DNA from: Mesobacillus foraminis
GTDB lineage: Bacteria > Bacillota > Bacilli > Bacillales > Cytobacillaceae
Direction of reading: 5' to 3'
NCBI RefSeq assembly: GCF_004340465.1
Contig: NZ_SLVV01000001.1
Span: 222,022-286,021 of the forward strand
Length of the DNA stretch: 64,000 nt
The notes under the pieces were generated by a model. It searched no databases and was not told the origin of the DNA. It was given only the letters and a program-made list of their open reading frames with translations. Made by a program: the position numbers and the translations under genes. Below, in pieces: positions 38,117-47,419 of this stretch (the stretch's first letter is position 1; every line of letters begins with the position of its first letter).

Positions 38117-38437
38117 GTGGGAGTCAAAAAATTAGGCTTGGAGGATTTGACGGAAAGACAGAAAGAATCCTACATTTTAACTGTTGACGATGCTCTAAAG
38201 ATGTTAATAGAAGCCGGTGTCTCAGAAGCAAAAGACACACAAGTCATCAGTCGCTGGTGCCGTGAAGGAGTCTATTTGGACGCCATTTTGATTGAAAGAG
38301 GAAGGGCGGAAGAGCGGGGTTGGCGAATCAATGAAGGATCTCTTCGTTTGTTTATACACTATAAACAAATGACGTTTGATGAATATCGCATAATGTTTGT
38401 GAAGGCATGGCTTTACGATCAAGTAAAAAATGCTTAA
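38117..38437 (+). CDS. Excisionase-like winged HTH protein
   Basis: The 106-residue product has a Xis/MerR-like layout: TVDDALKMLIEAGVSEAKDT, then a recognition stretch VISRWCREG, then YLDAILIERGRAEERGWRIN and EGSLRLFI. This reads like the small DNA-binding domains that select sites by pairing an HTH with a wing. GTG 38117 is chosen because AGGAGGGG lies 8 bases upstream. No integrase or phage gene is nearby, so its function is unknown; it may be a chromosomal regulator or a remnant. Confidence 0.6.
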   Translation: MGVKKLGLEDLTERQKESYILTVDDALKMLIEAGVSEAKDTQVISRWCREGVYLDAILIERGRAEERGWRINEGSLRLFIHYKQMTFDEYRIMFVKAWLYDQVKNA

Positions 38438-38551
38438 AAGCCCGATCATTGCAGTCTTACTTCTTAGAGTCAAATAGACAACGATAGATCAAAAAACCAG
38501 ACAACCCCTACTCCAAATCAAGGTATGGCCTGGGGGTTGTCGACAGTATGA

Positions 38552-38580
38552 TACCCCGTAATCTACGGGGTATTTTTTTA
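38552..38580. terminator. Terminator between HTH gene and asnO
   Basis: ATACCCCGTA and TACGGGGTAT pair around ATC and are followed by TTTTTTT. A second stem ACAACCCC/GGGGTTGT lies just before (38497-38541). Confidence 0.85.
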
Positions 38581-40425
38581 ATCCACGATATTCACGTTAT
38601 AGTCCCTGAACCAAATATGAATCTGTGCGATGTGGGCCAGAAGCTGAGGACCGGTCATTAACTGCCCAAACCATGGGCTCTTAAAGCTGGCGCCGTCACT
38701 TTCAATCATGGAGATAAGCTGATTTCTGTCGAAGAACTCATACAGGGCGCTATTGGGATCTTCAAGGAAATCAGAAAGCAATCCTTTGACAGCCTTTGTA
38801 TAGGATGGGTGATGAGTTTTCGGATAAGGGCTTTTCTTCCTGTATAGGACCTCTTCAGGCAGGAGCCCCTCCAAAGCCTTGCGGAGGATTCCCTTCTCCC
38901 TGTTGCCATGCATCTTCATCTCCCAAGGAATATTCCAGGCGTACTCTACAAGCCGATGGTCCGCAAATGGCACCCGCACCTCCAGGCTTGCCCCCATGCT
39001 CATCCGATCTTTTCGGTCCAGCAGGGTTGTCATGAACCATACCATATTTAGATAAAACAGCTCACGCCTTTTTGCTTCAACCTCATTCTCGCCATCTAAG
39101 CGGGGAACCTCTTCAATCGTTTCTGAATACTTAGCCATCATGTAATCCTTAAGCTGCAGCTTTTTCTGCCAATGGTCCCTTAAAAGACCCTGCCTCGCTT
39201 CAATCGACCTCATCCACGGGAAGCCTTTCCTGTTAAAGTCCTCTTCCCGGTGGAACCATGGGTAGCCGCCAAAAATTTCATCGGCACACTCGCCAGACAA
39301 GCTTACCGTAAAATCCTTTTTAATTTCACTGCAGAACCACAGTAAGGATGAATCGATATCAGCCATGCCCGGCAAATCCCGGCAATGGACTGCCTCGGCC
39401 AGCTGGTCGGCCAGCTGCTGCTGGGAGATAATGCTGCTGTGGTGAACAGTCCCGAATGTATCGGACATTTTCTTAATCCAGGCACCGTCTGAATTAGGCT
39501 GAAATTCATTCTGCTTAAAGTAGGCATCATTCCCTTCATAATCAATTGAGTACGTATGGAGGCTTCCCTTTCCTTCTGCCGCAAACTGATTTGCAGCTAT
39601 GGCAGTGATTGCACTGGAATCCAGCCCTCCTGATAAAAATGTACAAAGAGGAACGTCGGATACAAGCTGGCGTTTGACTGCATCCGAAAAGAGCATCCGG
39701 ACTTTTTCGGCGGTCTCCTCAAGATTGTCTTCATGCTTTTCACTTTTTACATTCCAATATCTCCAGATTTTCAGGCCGTTCCTGGAAAAGGAAAGAGCAT
39801 GACCAGGCCTGAGCTCGCGTATCCCTTTAAAGATCCCATGGCCGGGCGAACGGGAAGGCCCAAGCCCAAATAATTCACATAAACCATCCCTGCTGATTTC
39901 AGACTTCATACCGGGGTGGGCAAGTATGGCTTTTTGTTCAGAGGCAAAGAGGATCCCCGCAGGTGCTTCGGCAAAAAATAATGGTTTTACGCCCAGGCGG
40001 TCCCTTCCAATAAACAATGTTTCTTCAGTTTCATCCCACACTGCAAACGCAAATATCCCGTTTAAATATTCCAGGCAATTTTCTTTCCATTCCATATACG
40101 CTGTCAGCAAAACTTCTGTATCAGAATGACCCTTAAAGGAATATCCTTTTATAGAAAGCGTTTTTCGTAAATCCTCTGTATTGTACAGTTCACCGTTATA
40201 GCAAATCGCATAGCGGTGATTTCCTTTGATCCTGCACATAGGCTGCTTCCCGCCTTCAGGATCGACAACCACCAAGCGTTTATGACCTAGGGCGGCATGT
40301 GTCTGAAGATATACGTTTGTATCATCAGGTCCTCTGTTGGACAAAGTTTCCGCCATCTTTACAATGCTTTTTTGTTCCTGTTTCAGATTTTTATTAAAAT
40401 CAATCCAGCCAGTTATTCCACACAT
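38578..40425 (-). CDS. asnO: Asparagine synthase (glutamine-hydrolysing)
   Basis: The 615-residue enzyme makes asparagine from aspartate, ATP and glutamine. The N-terminal glutaminase begins MCGITGWIDF with Cys2 as nucleophile, NRGPDD near residue 32 and CYNGELYN near residue 75. The synthetase domain has the PP-motif FLSGGLDSSAITAI near residue 262. Length and position beside DUF2777, yisL and yisK match B. subtilis AsnO (YisO), which is linked to sporulation. Confidence 0.92.
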   Translation of the reverse strand: MCGITGWIDFNKNLKQEQKSIVKMAETLSNRGPDDTNVYLQTHAALGHKRLVVVDPEGGKQPMCRIKGNHRYAICYNGELYNTEDLRKTLSIKGYSFKGHSDTEVLLTAYMEWKENCLEYLNGIFAFAVWDETEETLFIGRDRLGVKPLFFAEAPAGILFASEQKAILAHPGMKSEISRDGLCELFGLGPSRSPGHGIFKGIRELRPGHALSFSRNGLKIWRYWNVKSEKHEDNLEETAEKVRMLFSDAVKRQLVSDVPLCTFLSGGLDSSAITAIAANQFAAEGKGSLHTYSIDYEGNDAYFKQNEFQPNSDGAWIKKMSDTFGTVHHSSIISQQQLADQLAEAVHCRDLPGMADIDSSLLWFCSEIKKDFTVSLSGECADEIFGGYPWFHREEDFNRKGFPWMRSIEARQGLLRDHWQKKLQLKDYMMAKYSETIEEVPRLDGENEVEAKRRELFYLNMVWFMTTLLDRKDRMSMGASLEVRVPFADHRLVEYAWNIPWEMKMHGNREKGILRKALEGLLPEEVLYRKKSPYPKTHHPSYTKAVKGLLSDFLEDPNSALYEFFDRNQLISMIESDGASFKSPWFGQLMTGPQLLAHIAQIHIWFRDYNVNIVD

Positions 40426-40589
40426 TCAGCATCCATCCCTTCTTTCGCGGAACCTTTAGTTTTGGGCTATGGTTAATCTTATGCAAGAAGAAACTATATG
40501 GTTAAAATACTTCGATAATCTTTCACAATGGTTATAAATTCCTAAAAATGTGTCTAGAAAGGATGGTGAATAGCTAAATTCGGAGGACA

Positions 40590-41153
40590 ATGATGAATCA
40601 ACAGCAAAGATTGAAACTGATAGAAAGCCAGCTGCGTTCCTATGATACCGGCACAGTCGAGCACATTAACGAGCAATGGATATTTTTTGACGAGGAAACC
40701 GAAGAAGCTGCTCTCCTTGAGCAATTTAGCAATCAGGAAATTGAGATTCTGCGAAAAAATTCGTGGAAACGAGGTGACCTTCTTGACGGAGGATCCGTAA
40801 AATGCGGCAAAGAGGTTTTTCAGCTGGAAGATGGCGAGATGATAAGGGTCAGGAAACAATTAGTATATTCGCTTGAACGGCTGCTGGCAGAATTAAAGGA
40901 TGAAGCCTTCCTGTACTTTATCAATACATTGAATTCCCTTCATTTTTCAATACATGACTGTATTTATTGCTATAACCACCTGACCTTCCTTGATCCAGGT
41001 CAGGGAGCTGCAGGGGTCAATTTCCTCATTTTTGATAATGAAGAATCCATTTGCAGCATCCAGCACCATTTTAATTATGGAGATATGCAAAACGACCGGT
41101 TTGAGTTTACCTTAAGCAGCGGAAAACGCACCGTAATTGAAAAAATCTCCTGA
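40590..41153 (+). CDS. yisN: DUF2777 family protein
   Basis: The 187-residue protein (MMNQQQRLKLIESQLRSYDT) matches the DUF2777 family by its acidic N-terminal half and the C-terminal YCYNHLTFLDPGQ and HHFNYGDMQNDRFEFTL stretches. No catalytic motif is seen. It diverges from asnO, as yisN does in B. subtilis, and has a GGAGG site and a terminator of its own. Function is unknown. Confidence 0.72.
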   Translation: MMNQQQRLKLIESQLRSYDTGTVEHINEQWIFFDEETEEAALLEQFSNQEIEILRKNSWKRGDLLDGGSVKCGKEVFQLEDGEMIRVRKQLVYSLERLLAELKDEAFLYFINTLNSLHFSIHDCIYCYNHLTFLDPGQGAAGVNFLIFDNEESICSIQHHFNYGDMQNDRFEFTLSSGKRTVIEKIS

Positions 41154-41159
41154 GTGGAG

Positions 41160-41197
41160 CAAAACCCCCGCATAACCAGACCATGCGGGGGTTTTTA
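41160..41197. terminator. Bidirectional terminator
   Basis: AAAACCCCCGCAT and ATGCGGGGGTTTTT form a GC-rich stem between convergent genes. Confidence 0.92.
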
Positions 41198-41204
41198 TCA
41201 CCTT

Positions 41205-42788
41205 TCATCCTTTTTTGAGCGGCAAGTACCTGGTCAATTGGCCTTCTGAGGCTCCTTTTTCGTAATCGCTAGATTGAAGCGGTTTTTGAATAAAAAACCC
41301 TTGTGCATACTGGCAGCTCATTTCCCGTAAAAGCTCTGCCTGTTCCTGTGTTTCCACACCTTCCGCGACAACCTCCACTTCGAGTCCCCGGCCCATTGAG
41401 ATGATTGCCCTGACAATTGAAAAACCGTTCGAATCAGTTTGGAGATTGCTGATAAAGGATTTATCTATTTTTAATGAATTAATGGGCAGGCTCCTCAAAT
41501 AGCTTAACGATGAATAACCTGTTCCAAAGTCGTCGATTGATACCTTTACGCCAAGCTTTTGCAGTTCTTTCATGGTCAGTATGCTGTGATCAATGTTTTG
41601 GAGCATTGTACTTTCTGTGAGCTCCAGGGTAAGGTACTCCGGTTCCAGGCTGGCCTGTTTCAGTGCATCTATAACCACTTGCAGAAAACCGGGCTCCCGG
41701 AATTGTCTTGCCGACACATTGACAGACACGCCAAGGCTTCCGAACCCTTTTCGCTGCCAGTCTTTTGTCTGCAGGCAAGCCGACTGGATTACCCATGCCC
41801 CAATCTCTTCAATTACTCCTATTTCCTCAGCAAGCGGGATGAATTCGAGCGGAGCTACAAGGCCAAGGTGCGGATGATTCCAGCGCAGCAGTGCTTCATT
41901 CCCTGTAACTCGGCCAGTTTTTAGATCAACCAGGGGCTGGTAGCACAAAAAAAGCTCCTTTTTCTGCAGGGCTGTGCGCAAATGGTTTTCAATCTCAAAC
42001 CGAAGCAGCACTTTCCCTTTCATGTCAGGACTGTAATAAGTCACCTGGTTCCCGCCTTGCTGTTTTGACTCGTTCAAGGCGGTATCTGCGTTTTTTATTA
42101 AAGTCTGATCGTCCTGTCCGTCACAGGGATAGAAGCTTGCGCCAATACTGGCGGTAATGAATAGTTCCCGCCCCTGATATAAAAGCGGACTGGAAATCTC
42201 TGTGAGAATTTGTTGTGCAATTTTGCCGATATTGTCGGTGCTAGGTTTAGATGTTAATAATAGTGTGAATTTATCACCTGCAAATCTTGCTAAAAATGAT
42301 CCTGCAGGTACCTTTTTCTTCATTCTTTCAGCAATTTGCTTTAGAATGGCGTCTCCTGCCCTGTGGCCAAGACTATCATTGATATTTTTGAATCGATCCA
42401 TATCAAACATGAGCAAAGCAAGCTTATTCCCATGGGGATTCACTTTATTTAACATTTCATCAAGATATTGAGAAAATTTTAACCCATTGGGAAGGCCAGT
42501 CTCCAAATCATAATAGGCAAGCTTAAAAATTTTTTCATCCAGCAAGGTAAAAGAAAGGAAAATCTCTTCTTCGACCTTTCTTTCAATTTTCGATCCTGAC
42601 GGAATGCATCCCAGAATGGTTGCGGCAGAAAATTTACGTTTCAGCACTTCCCGAAGTTCTAGCTGTCTGCCTTCATTTTCAGAAAAAATCTGGACAAGAA
42701 GGTTTGGAACATCCTCAAGAAAGGATTCTTTGATAAAATGGTCCAGCTGATGGTCGTCGTGATATAGGCAGCAAAAGGTTTTAGCCAT
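41205..42788 (-). CDS. Cyclic di-GMP phosphodiesterase (degenerate GGDEF + EAL)
   Basis: The 527-residue protein has a roughly 95-residue N-terminal domain, a GGDEF domain (DLETGLPNGLKF at about residue 95; FDMDRFKNINDSLGH) and an EAL domain. The GGDEF active loop reads FAGDKFT, so cyclase activity is probably lost. The EAL domain keeps all key motifs: EALLRWNHP, VNVSARQF, LELTEST, IDDFGTGYSS, LKIDKSFI and VAEGVET. It should therefore degrade c-di-GMP. There is no membrane segment. The N-terminal domain may be a sensor but is not recognised with certainty. Confidence 0.87.
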   Translation of the reverse strand: MAKTFCCLYHDDHQLDHFIKESFLEDVPNLLVQIFSENEGRQLELREVLKRKFSAATILGCIPSGSKIERKVEEEIFLSFTLLDEKIFKLAYYDLETGLPNGLKFSQYLDEMLNKVNPHGNKLALLMFDMDRFKNINDSLGHRAGDAILKQIAERMKKKVPAGSFLARFAGDKFTLLLTSKPSTDNIGKIAQQILTEISSPLLYQGRELFITASIGASFYPCDGQDDQTLIKNADTALNESKQQGGNQVTYYSPDMKGKVLLRFEIENHLRTALQKKELFLCYQPLVDLKTGRVTGNEALLRWNHPHLGLVAPLEFIPLAEEIGVIEEIGAWVIQSACLQTKDWQRKGFGSLGVSVNVSARQFREPGFLQVVIDALKQASLEPEYLTLELTESTMLQNIDHSILTMKELQKLGVKVSIDDFGTGYSSLSYLRSLPINSLKIDKSFISNLQTDSNGFSIVRAIISMGRGLEVEVVAEGVETQEQAELLREMSCQYAQGFFIQKPLQSSDYEKGASEGQLTRYLPLKKG

Positions 42789-42863
42789 AATACTCTCCAG
42801 TTTTCAGTATTTCTCCAATATCCCTGAGTTAAAGGTAACACACTTTTATGGCCAAAATTTTGA

Positions 42864-42903
42864 CAAAAAAACAAAAGCTGCCTGGCGGCAGCTTTTGTTT
42901 TTT
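42864..42903 (-). terminator. Terminator of yisL-like gene
   Basis: ACAAAAGCTGCC and GGCAGCTTTTGT form a stem around TGGC with flanking A and T runs, right at the end of the DUF1516 gene. Confidence 0.85.
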
Positions 42904-43264
42904 ACCCTTTAAATAAATAGGTGCCAAGCGGCAGGGAAAAACCTAAATATAACACAAGCAGGATGGCGATGATAAATTGGATCCACAGCACCTTTGTACT
43001 TTCTCTTTTGGCTGTGCGGCCCAGGATCATCTCTAGCATGGCAATAACCCAAACACCCACTGCAGCCTTCAGGATATACATCATGCTGATATTGCTCAAG
43101 CTCAGGAGAAGACCTACGCCTGTTGCAATGATAAGTATGTACAGAACCCTTAAGATCATTTTCAGTACCTTGAATCCTTTTTCTTTCCCGCTCTTATGCA
43201 ACCCTAACGCAACAAAAAATAAAACTAGTGCCAAAAACCACGCTGTCATATGGGCATGTACCAT
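42902..43264 (-). CDS. yisL: DUF1516 membrane protein
   Basis: The 120-residue protein has four membrane segments (HMTAWFLALVLFFVALGL, VLYILIIATGVGLLLSL, AAVGVWVIAMLEMILG and FIIAILLVLYLGFSLPLG) and belongs to the YisL/DUF1516 family. Its start MVHAHMTAW with two histidines at the membrane edge is typical. Function is unknown. It lies next to yisK as in B. subtilis. Confidence 0.82.
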   Translation of the reverse strand: MVHAHMTAWFLALVLFFVALGLHKSGKEKGFKVLKMILRVLYILIIATGVGLLLSLSNISMMYILKAAVGVWVIAMLEMILGRTAKRESTKVLWIQFIIAILLVLYLGFSLPLGTYLFKG

Positions 43265-43363
43265 AAAACTGCCTCCTATTATGTAAAATTCCCCATTATC
43301 ATACCATAGAGGGAAGTAAAATCCTAAAGATATGATAGAGGGAAATCTATTGCCGCGGGCTTT

Positions 43364-44269
43364 TTACCTAACAGGATTGCTCAATGTGCCAATCCCCTCT
43401 ACAGTAATCTCTACCATGTCCCCACTAGCCAGAAAACTGGGCGGCTTCATGCCTTTGCCAACTCCTGCCGGTGTACCTGTGGCAATGACATCTCCGGGTT
43501 CAAGGGTCATTCCTTTTGAAAGCTCCTCAATAATTTTCGCGATAGGAAAAATGAGCTGCCTTGTATTAGAGGATTGTCTGATTTCACCATTCACCCTGGT
43601 CTCTATGTTCAGCTGATTGGGGTCGGCTATGGAAGAGGCATGAACAATCCATGGTCCCATCGGACAGGATCCATCCAGGCTTTTACCGATAAAATATTGT
43701 TTATGGCGAGACTGCAAATCACGTGCAGTTACGTCATTAATAATTGTATAGCCAAAAACATGGTCAAGGGCATCCTCCTGCTTGATCCCTTTCCCTTCTT
43801 TCCCGATAACGACAGCCAATTCTCCTTCATAGTCGAGTTCCTTTGTCACTTCGCTATGCAGCGGGATAGGCTGCTTTGGCCCAATAACTGAAGTCGAAGC
43901 CTTTGTAAAGATAATCACGTCTTCAGGTATATCCTCTTTGCTGCCAAGCTCCACTGCATGCTCGGCATAATTCTTGCCCACACAAAAGATATTTTTGGAA
44001 GGCCTGGGTATCGGCGCAAGGAGAGTCAACCCGGTTAAAGGAAGATATGCGCCTTCTTCCGCTCGATGTTCGCCTGCCCAAGCTGCAACTGCCTGTGCCT
44101 TCTCGATAAATTCCTCTCCCATTGCAATGCATTCTGCCATTGAAGCAGGAAGACTTGCGAAGCCCGTCATCTTTTCTTCCGTTCTCCCGAGTGGAAGAAC
44201 TTGATCTTCTGCTTCATTCAACAGTCCTACGAATAAACCCTGTTCGTCCTGTGCACTGACAAACTTCAT
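43364..44269 (-). CDS. yisK: Fumarylacetoacetate hydrolase family protein
   Basis: The 301-residue protein has the FAH fold with FCVGKNYAEHAVELG near residue 100, the metal ligands in LDYEGELAVVIGKEGKGI (two acids) and NDVTARDLQ (aspartate), and the closing TGTPAGVGKGMKPP. It matches B. subtilis YisK in length; that protein is reported to interact with the MreB homologue Mbl and to act as an oxaloacetate decarboxylase. ATG 44269 follows AAGGAGATG. Confidence 0.87.
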   Translation of the reverse strand: MKFVSAQDEQGLFVGLLNEAEDQVLPLGRTEEKMTGFASLPASMAECIAMGEEFIEKAQAVAAWAGEHRAEEGAYLPLTGLTLLAPIPRPSKNIFCVGKNYAEHAVELGSKEDIPEDVIIFTKASTSVIGPKQPIPLHSEVTKELDYEGELAVVIGKEGKGIKQEDALDHVFGYTIINDVTARDLQSRHKQYFIGKSLDGSCPMGPWIVHASSIADPNQLNIETRVNGEIRQSSNTRQLIFPIAKIIEELSKGMTLEPGDVIATGTPAGVGKGMKPPSFLASGDMVEITVEGIGTLSNPVR

Positions 44270-44320
44270 ATCCCCATCTCCTTTCAGGCACTTATTTGTA
44301 TAGATTAATAATGACAAAGT

Positions 44321-45914
44321 TTAATTCACAAACTTTCCTGTTATGCCCTTTGATGCCCAATATTTATTTCTCAAGTGAACCTTTTGAATCTTTCCCGAGG
44401 CGGTTTTGGGAAGCTCTTCCACAAAGCTCACTCCCGTTATGGCTTTGAAATGGGCAAGTTTCTCCCTGGAGAACTGAATAAGCTCGTCCTCTGTTACGCT
44501 CTTTCCGTCTCTCTTTACGACATAAGCATGAGGAGTTTCGCCCCATTTCTCATGCGGAACCGCAATAACGGCAGCTTCGAGGACCGCCGGATGGTCATAT
44601 AAGACACCTTCGACTTCAATGGACGAGATATTTTCTCCTCCTGAAATAATGACATCCTTTTTCCGGTCGACAATTTCGATATTCCCAAACCTGTCAACGG
44701 TCGCCATATCCCCTGTATACAGCCAGCCGCCCTTGATAGCTTCCATTGTGGCCTCGTCATTTTTCCAATACCCTTTCATGACACCATTGCTTCTTGTTGC
44801 CACTTCACCAATCTCACTTCCGTCTCTTGCCACTTCTTCTCCTGCATCATTCAGGACTTTAACCTCACAGCCGATCATCGGGACACCCGCCTTAGCTTTC
44901 ATCCGATATTGTTCGTCAAATTGGCAAATGCTTCAAATGTGATCTGACCACAGAAACCGTACTGAGGGGAGAGGATTCTGTCATTCCGTAAACCTGGATA
45001 AATTCCCACCCCAGCTCTTTTTCCACCCTTGTCACAAAGGCAGGCGGCGGTGCTGAACCGGCAATGATAACCCTTACATTCTGGCCAGGCACTGAAGCAT
45101 ATTTCTCGTAGTGCTGCAAAAGGGAGTTCAGTACAGTCGGAGCCATATGCATCACCGTTACACCATGCTTTTGAAGGGCGTCATGAATCATTTCCGGGGA
45201 AGACTTTCGCAAACAAATCTGAACCGAACCGTTTGCTGTATAATAAAATGGTGATCCCCAGCCATTTACATGAAACATGGGAAGGACATGGAGCAGGACA
45301 TCCTCATCACTGACCCTCAAATGATGCATGGTACTTAGTGCGTGGACATAATTGTTCCGGTGGGTCAGCATCACTCCCTTTGGCTTGCCAGTGGTTCCGC
45401 TTGTATAAAGCAGGCTGCAGACATCCTGTTCCCCAAGAAGTTCTCTATCAAACGCCTCCGGTGAATGGCTGCCCAGCCATTGATCATAACCTGTTTCCCC
45501 GCAGCCTTCCTCTGAGTAATGCACAATGATTTTTTCTACGGATTCCAATTGATCTTTGATTGGCTGAATTAAGTGGTACAATTCCTGATCAACAAACAAA
45601 ACTTTTGACTCGCTATGATTCAGGATGAAAAGATAGTCTTCAGACTTCAGGAGGATATTCAGGGGCACCATGATTGCACCCAGTTCAAAGACGCCGTAGA
45701 AGCCCTCAAGCATTTCAACGGAATTAGGTGCCAGGTAGGCGACACGGTCTCCTTTTCTGATTCCAAGCTTTTTAAGACCGGCCGCCAGACGTTTTACTCG
45801 TTCGTTCAGTTCTTTGTATGTAAACACCCTTTCCTCACAGATGATTGCCCTCTTTTCCCCATATAATGAAACTGCCCGATCCAAAAACTGAGTAAGTACC
45901 ATAGGCATGTCCAT
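44321..45914 (-). pseudogene. Acyl-CoA synthetase broken by a one-base frameshift
   Basis: Two abutting frames make up one AMP-forming acyl-CoA ligase of about 530 residues. The first (45914 to 44916) carries SLLYTSGTTGKPKGVMLTHRN and ends after IQVYGMTESSPLS. The second (to 44321) continues with KAKAGVPMIGCEVKVL, GWLYTGDMATVDRFGNI and the lysine loop ELPKTASGKIQKV. The junction is at 44916-44925. Removing one A from AAA at 44918-44920 restores LPIDEQYRMKAKAG, as expected for the family. Start ATG 45914 follows GGAGGG. It is either a recent null allele or a sequencing error; all other motifs are intact. Confidence 0.85.
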
Positions 45915-46027
45915 TTCGTAACCCTCCATATAAAACGGAATTTTCTAATAATATGTTACCATTTGTAATTACACTTGGGATGTCGTTTTTTGTCTCCCCG
46001 CAGACTTTATTTCTTATAGGCATTTTA

Positions 46028-46057
46028 ATCACATACTGCTTCCGCCTACATAGGATA
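46028..46057 (+). promoter_or_regulatory. Sigma-K-type promoter of gerP
   Basis: ATCACA (46028-46033) and CATAGGATA (46049-46057) with a 15-base spacer resemble the sigma-K consensus (-35 with AC; -10 CATA-N3-TA). gerP is known to be transcribed by sigma-K in the mother cell. Confidence 0.6.
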
Positions 46058-46086
46058 ATAAAGAAAATTTAAAAGGGTGTTGTTGT

Positions 46087-46308
46087 ATGCCAGCAATTGT
46101 TGGAGCTGTTCAAGTCATCTCGATTGGAAGCAGCGGCGTTTTTAACATTGGAGATGTCTATAAGATCATGCCAGTTTCCACTGCTAAAACCTTTTCGGGG
46201 GCCGGTTCATTTAACACAGGAGATAGTATGCAGGTTTATAATAATCAAAGTTCCACCAATACCTTTGACCAGGACAGTGTTGACCAGGGAAATTACTTTA
46301 ATGCTTAA
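46087..46308 (+). CDS. gerPA: Spore germination protein GerPA
   Basis: The 73-residue protein (MPAIVGAVQVISIGSSGVFN, with GAGSFNTGD near residue 38) is a GerPA/GerPF-family protein. The family is needed for germinants to pass through the spore coat. It is the first of six tightly packed gerP genes and resembles GerPF at the other end of the operon, which suggests an old duplication. GGGTG lies before the ATG. Confidence 0.93.
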   Translation: MPAIVGAVQVISIGSSGVFNIGDVYKIMPVSTAKTFSGAGSFNTGDSMQVYNNQSSTNTFDQDSVDQGNYFNA

Positions 46309-46324
46309 TGGCGGGTGAACGATT

Positions 46325-46588
46325 ATGGCCAATTTTTATATACAGCAGTCCATTTCAATCAATTTGATCAGGATTGACGGAATCACAAACTCTTCTGTCC
46401 TGCAGATAGGCAGCGCCGGGGTGATCAAGCCCGCATCCTATCTTTATAATACTGGCGGATTTAAGGGACCTGCTCCGCAGGCTGTACCTCCTGGAAGTGC
46501 GGCGACCGGTACTTCCCCGCAGGCTGCCCCATCCGGCGCAGGCAATCTTCTTGAAGCTCCCGCGGTCCCTCTTCAATCCCCAACCTAA
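46325..46588 (+). CDS. gerPB: Spore germination protein GerPB
   Basis: The 87-residue product starts MANFYIQQSISINLIRIDGI with SSVLQIGSAGVIKPAS following, as in GerPB, and ends in a low-complexity tail rich in P, A, G and S from residue 48. The tail seems species-specific. It acts with the other GerP proteins in coat permeability. Confidence 0.9.
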   Translation: MANFYIQQSISINLIRIDGITNSSVLQIGSAGVIKPASYLYNTGGFKGPAPQAVPPGSAATGTSPQAAPSGAGNLLEAPAVPLQSPT

Positions 46589-46631
46589 AGGCAAAGTGGA
46601 CACTATATGCATATGATTTGAGGTGAATTCC

Positions 46632-47243
46632 TTGAACATGGAAATCTATCAATATATAAGAGAACTTCATGCCTTCGTGGAAAAACAGAGTAAAAAGCTG
46701 CGGAAACTGGAGAAAGCCATGCTGGAAATGAATCAGGAACTCGTGAAGCTTAAGGAAAGGCCACCCATTCAGGTTGGAAATCTAGAATACAAATTTGACC
46801 AGTTAAAAGTGGAGACACTTGAAGGAACGTTAAACATCGGCCTGAACCCCTCGGACCTCGAAGGAATTTCCGATTTCGCCGTGGATAATAAAAGCATCCA
46901 GGCGCAGGTCGCACCGAAGGACTTATTTAAAAGGGGAATGGAAATTGAAAATGAGCTGCGGCAGTATCTGGAAACAGATTTGCCAGGAATCTATCAGGAT
47001 ACCATGCAAAAATTGAATTTCACTGCAGATGAATCCTATTATCACTTTATTACGGAGGATATTCTCAAACAGCTTCCCAGCCGAATCAAGGTACATCTGG
47101 AGCAACTTACTAAAGAAACACGGGAAAATGAATCCGAGGCCAAACAAAAAGTCATCGAAACGATAAAGGGAGAAATACAGAACGGAGTCTATTTATTTTT
47201 GAACAATTTACAAGAGCAGACAAAAGGAGTGAGGACAGATTGA
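46632..47243 (+). CDS. gerPC: Spore germination protein GerPC
   Basis: The protein of about 203 residues contains an early coiled coil (about residues 12-50, FVEKQSKKLRKLEKAMLEMN) and a GerPC-type C-terminal helical part. No ATG lies at ideal distance from the ribosome site: AGGTG at 46620-46624 fits TTG 46632 (7 bases) best, with GTG 46623 overlapping it and ATG 46638 six bases further. GerPC is the largest GerP protein and may scaffold the others. Confidence 0.88.
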   Translation: MNMEIYQYIRELHAFVEKQSKKLRKLEKAMLEMNQELVKLKERPPIQVGNLEYKFDQLKVETLEGTLNIGLNPSDLEGISDFAVDNKSIQAQVAPKDLFKRGMEIENELRQYLETDLPGIYQDTMQKLNFTADESYYHFITEDILKQLPSRIKVHLEQLTKETRENESEAKQKVIETIKGEIQNGVYLFLNNLQEQTKGVRTD

Positions 47244-47416
47244 ACTTCTGTGTCTACAACAGGGATATCCAGGTAGGAAGCATCAGGGTATTGGGTGTAT
47301 CGAGTTCATCTCTCCTCATGGTTGGGGATGCTGAATCCATCCAGCTAGCCGCCACATTCGATACTCCACCTGAATCACTGATTGTCGGCCCATTCGTACC
47401 GCTGGGGCCTGAGTGA
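47240..47416 (+). CDS. gerPD: Spore germination protein GerPD
   Basis: This 58-residue gene starts with TTG at 47240, overlapping the gerPC stop by 4 bases (TTGA). It reads NFCVYNRDIQVGSIRVLGVS, then SSLLMVGDAESIQL and ends GPFVPLGPE, which is a full GerPD. It is easily missed because of its length and TTG start. GGAGTGAGG in the end of gerPC is its ribosome site. Confidence 0.88.
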   Translation: MNFCVYNRDIQVGSIRVLGVSSSSLLMVGDAESIQLAATFDTPPESLIVGPFVPLGPE

Positions 47417-47419
47417 GCC

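Noticed and set aside
40426..40589. T-box leader in front of asnO
   Set aside because: No specifier hairpin, T-box core or antiterminator was seen in the short gap.
44321..44902. Separate small acyl-CoA ligase gene
   Set aside because: It carries only the C-terminal third of the enzyme, has no clear ribosome site and continues the preceding frame after one base is removed.
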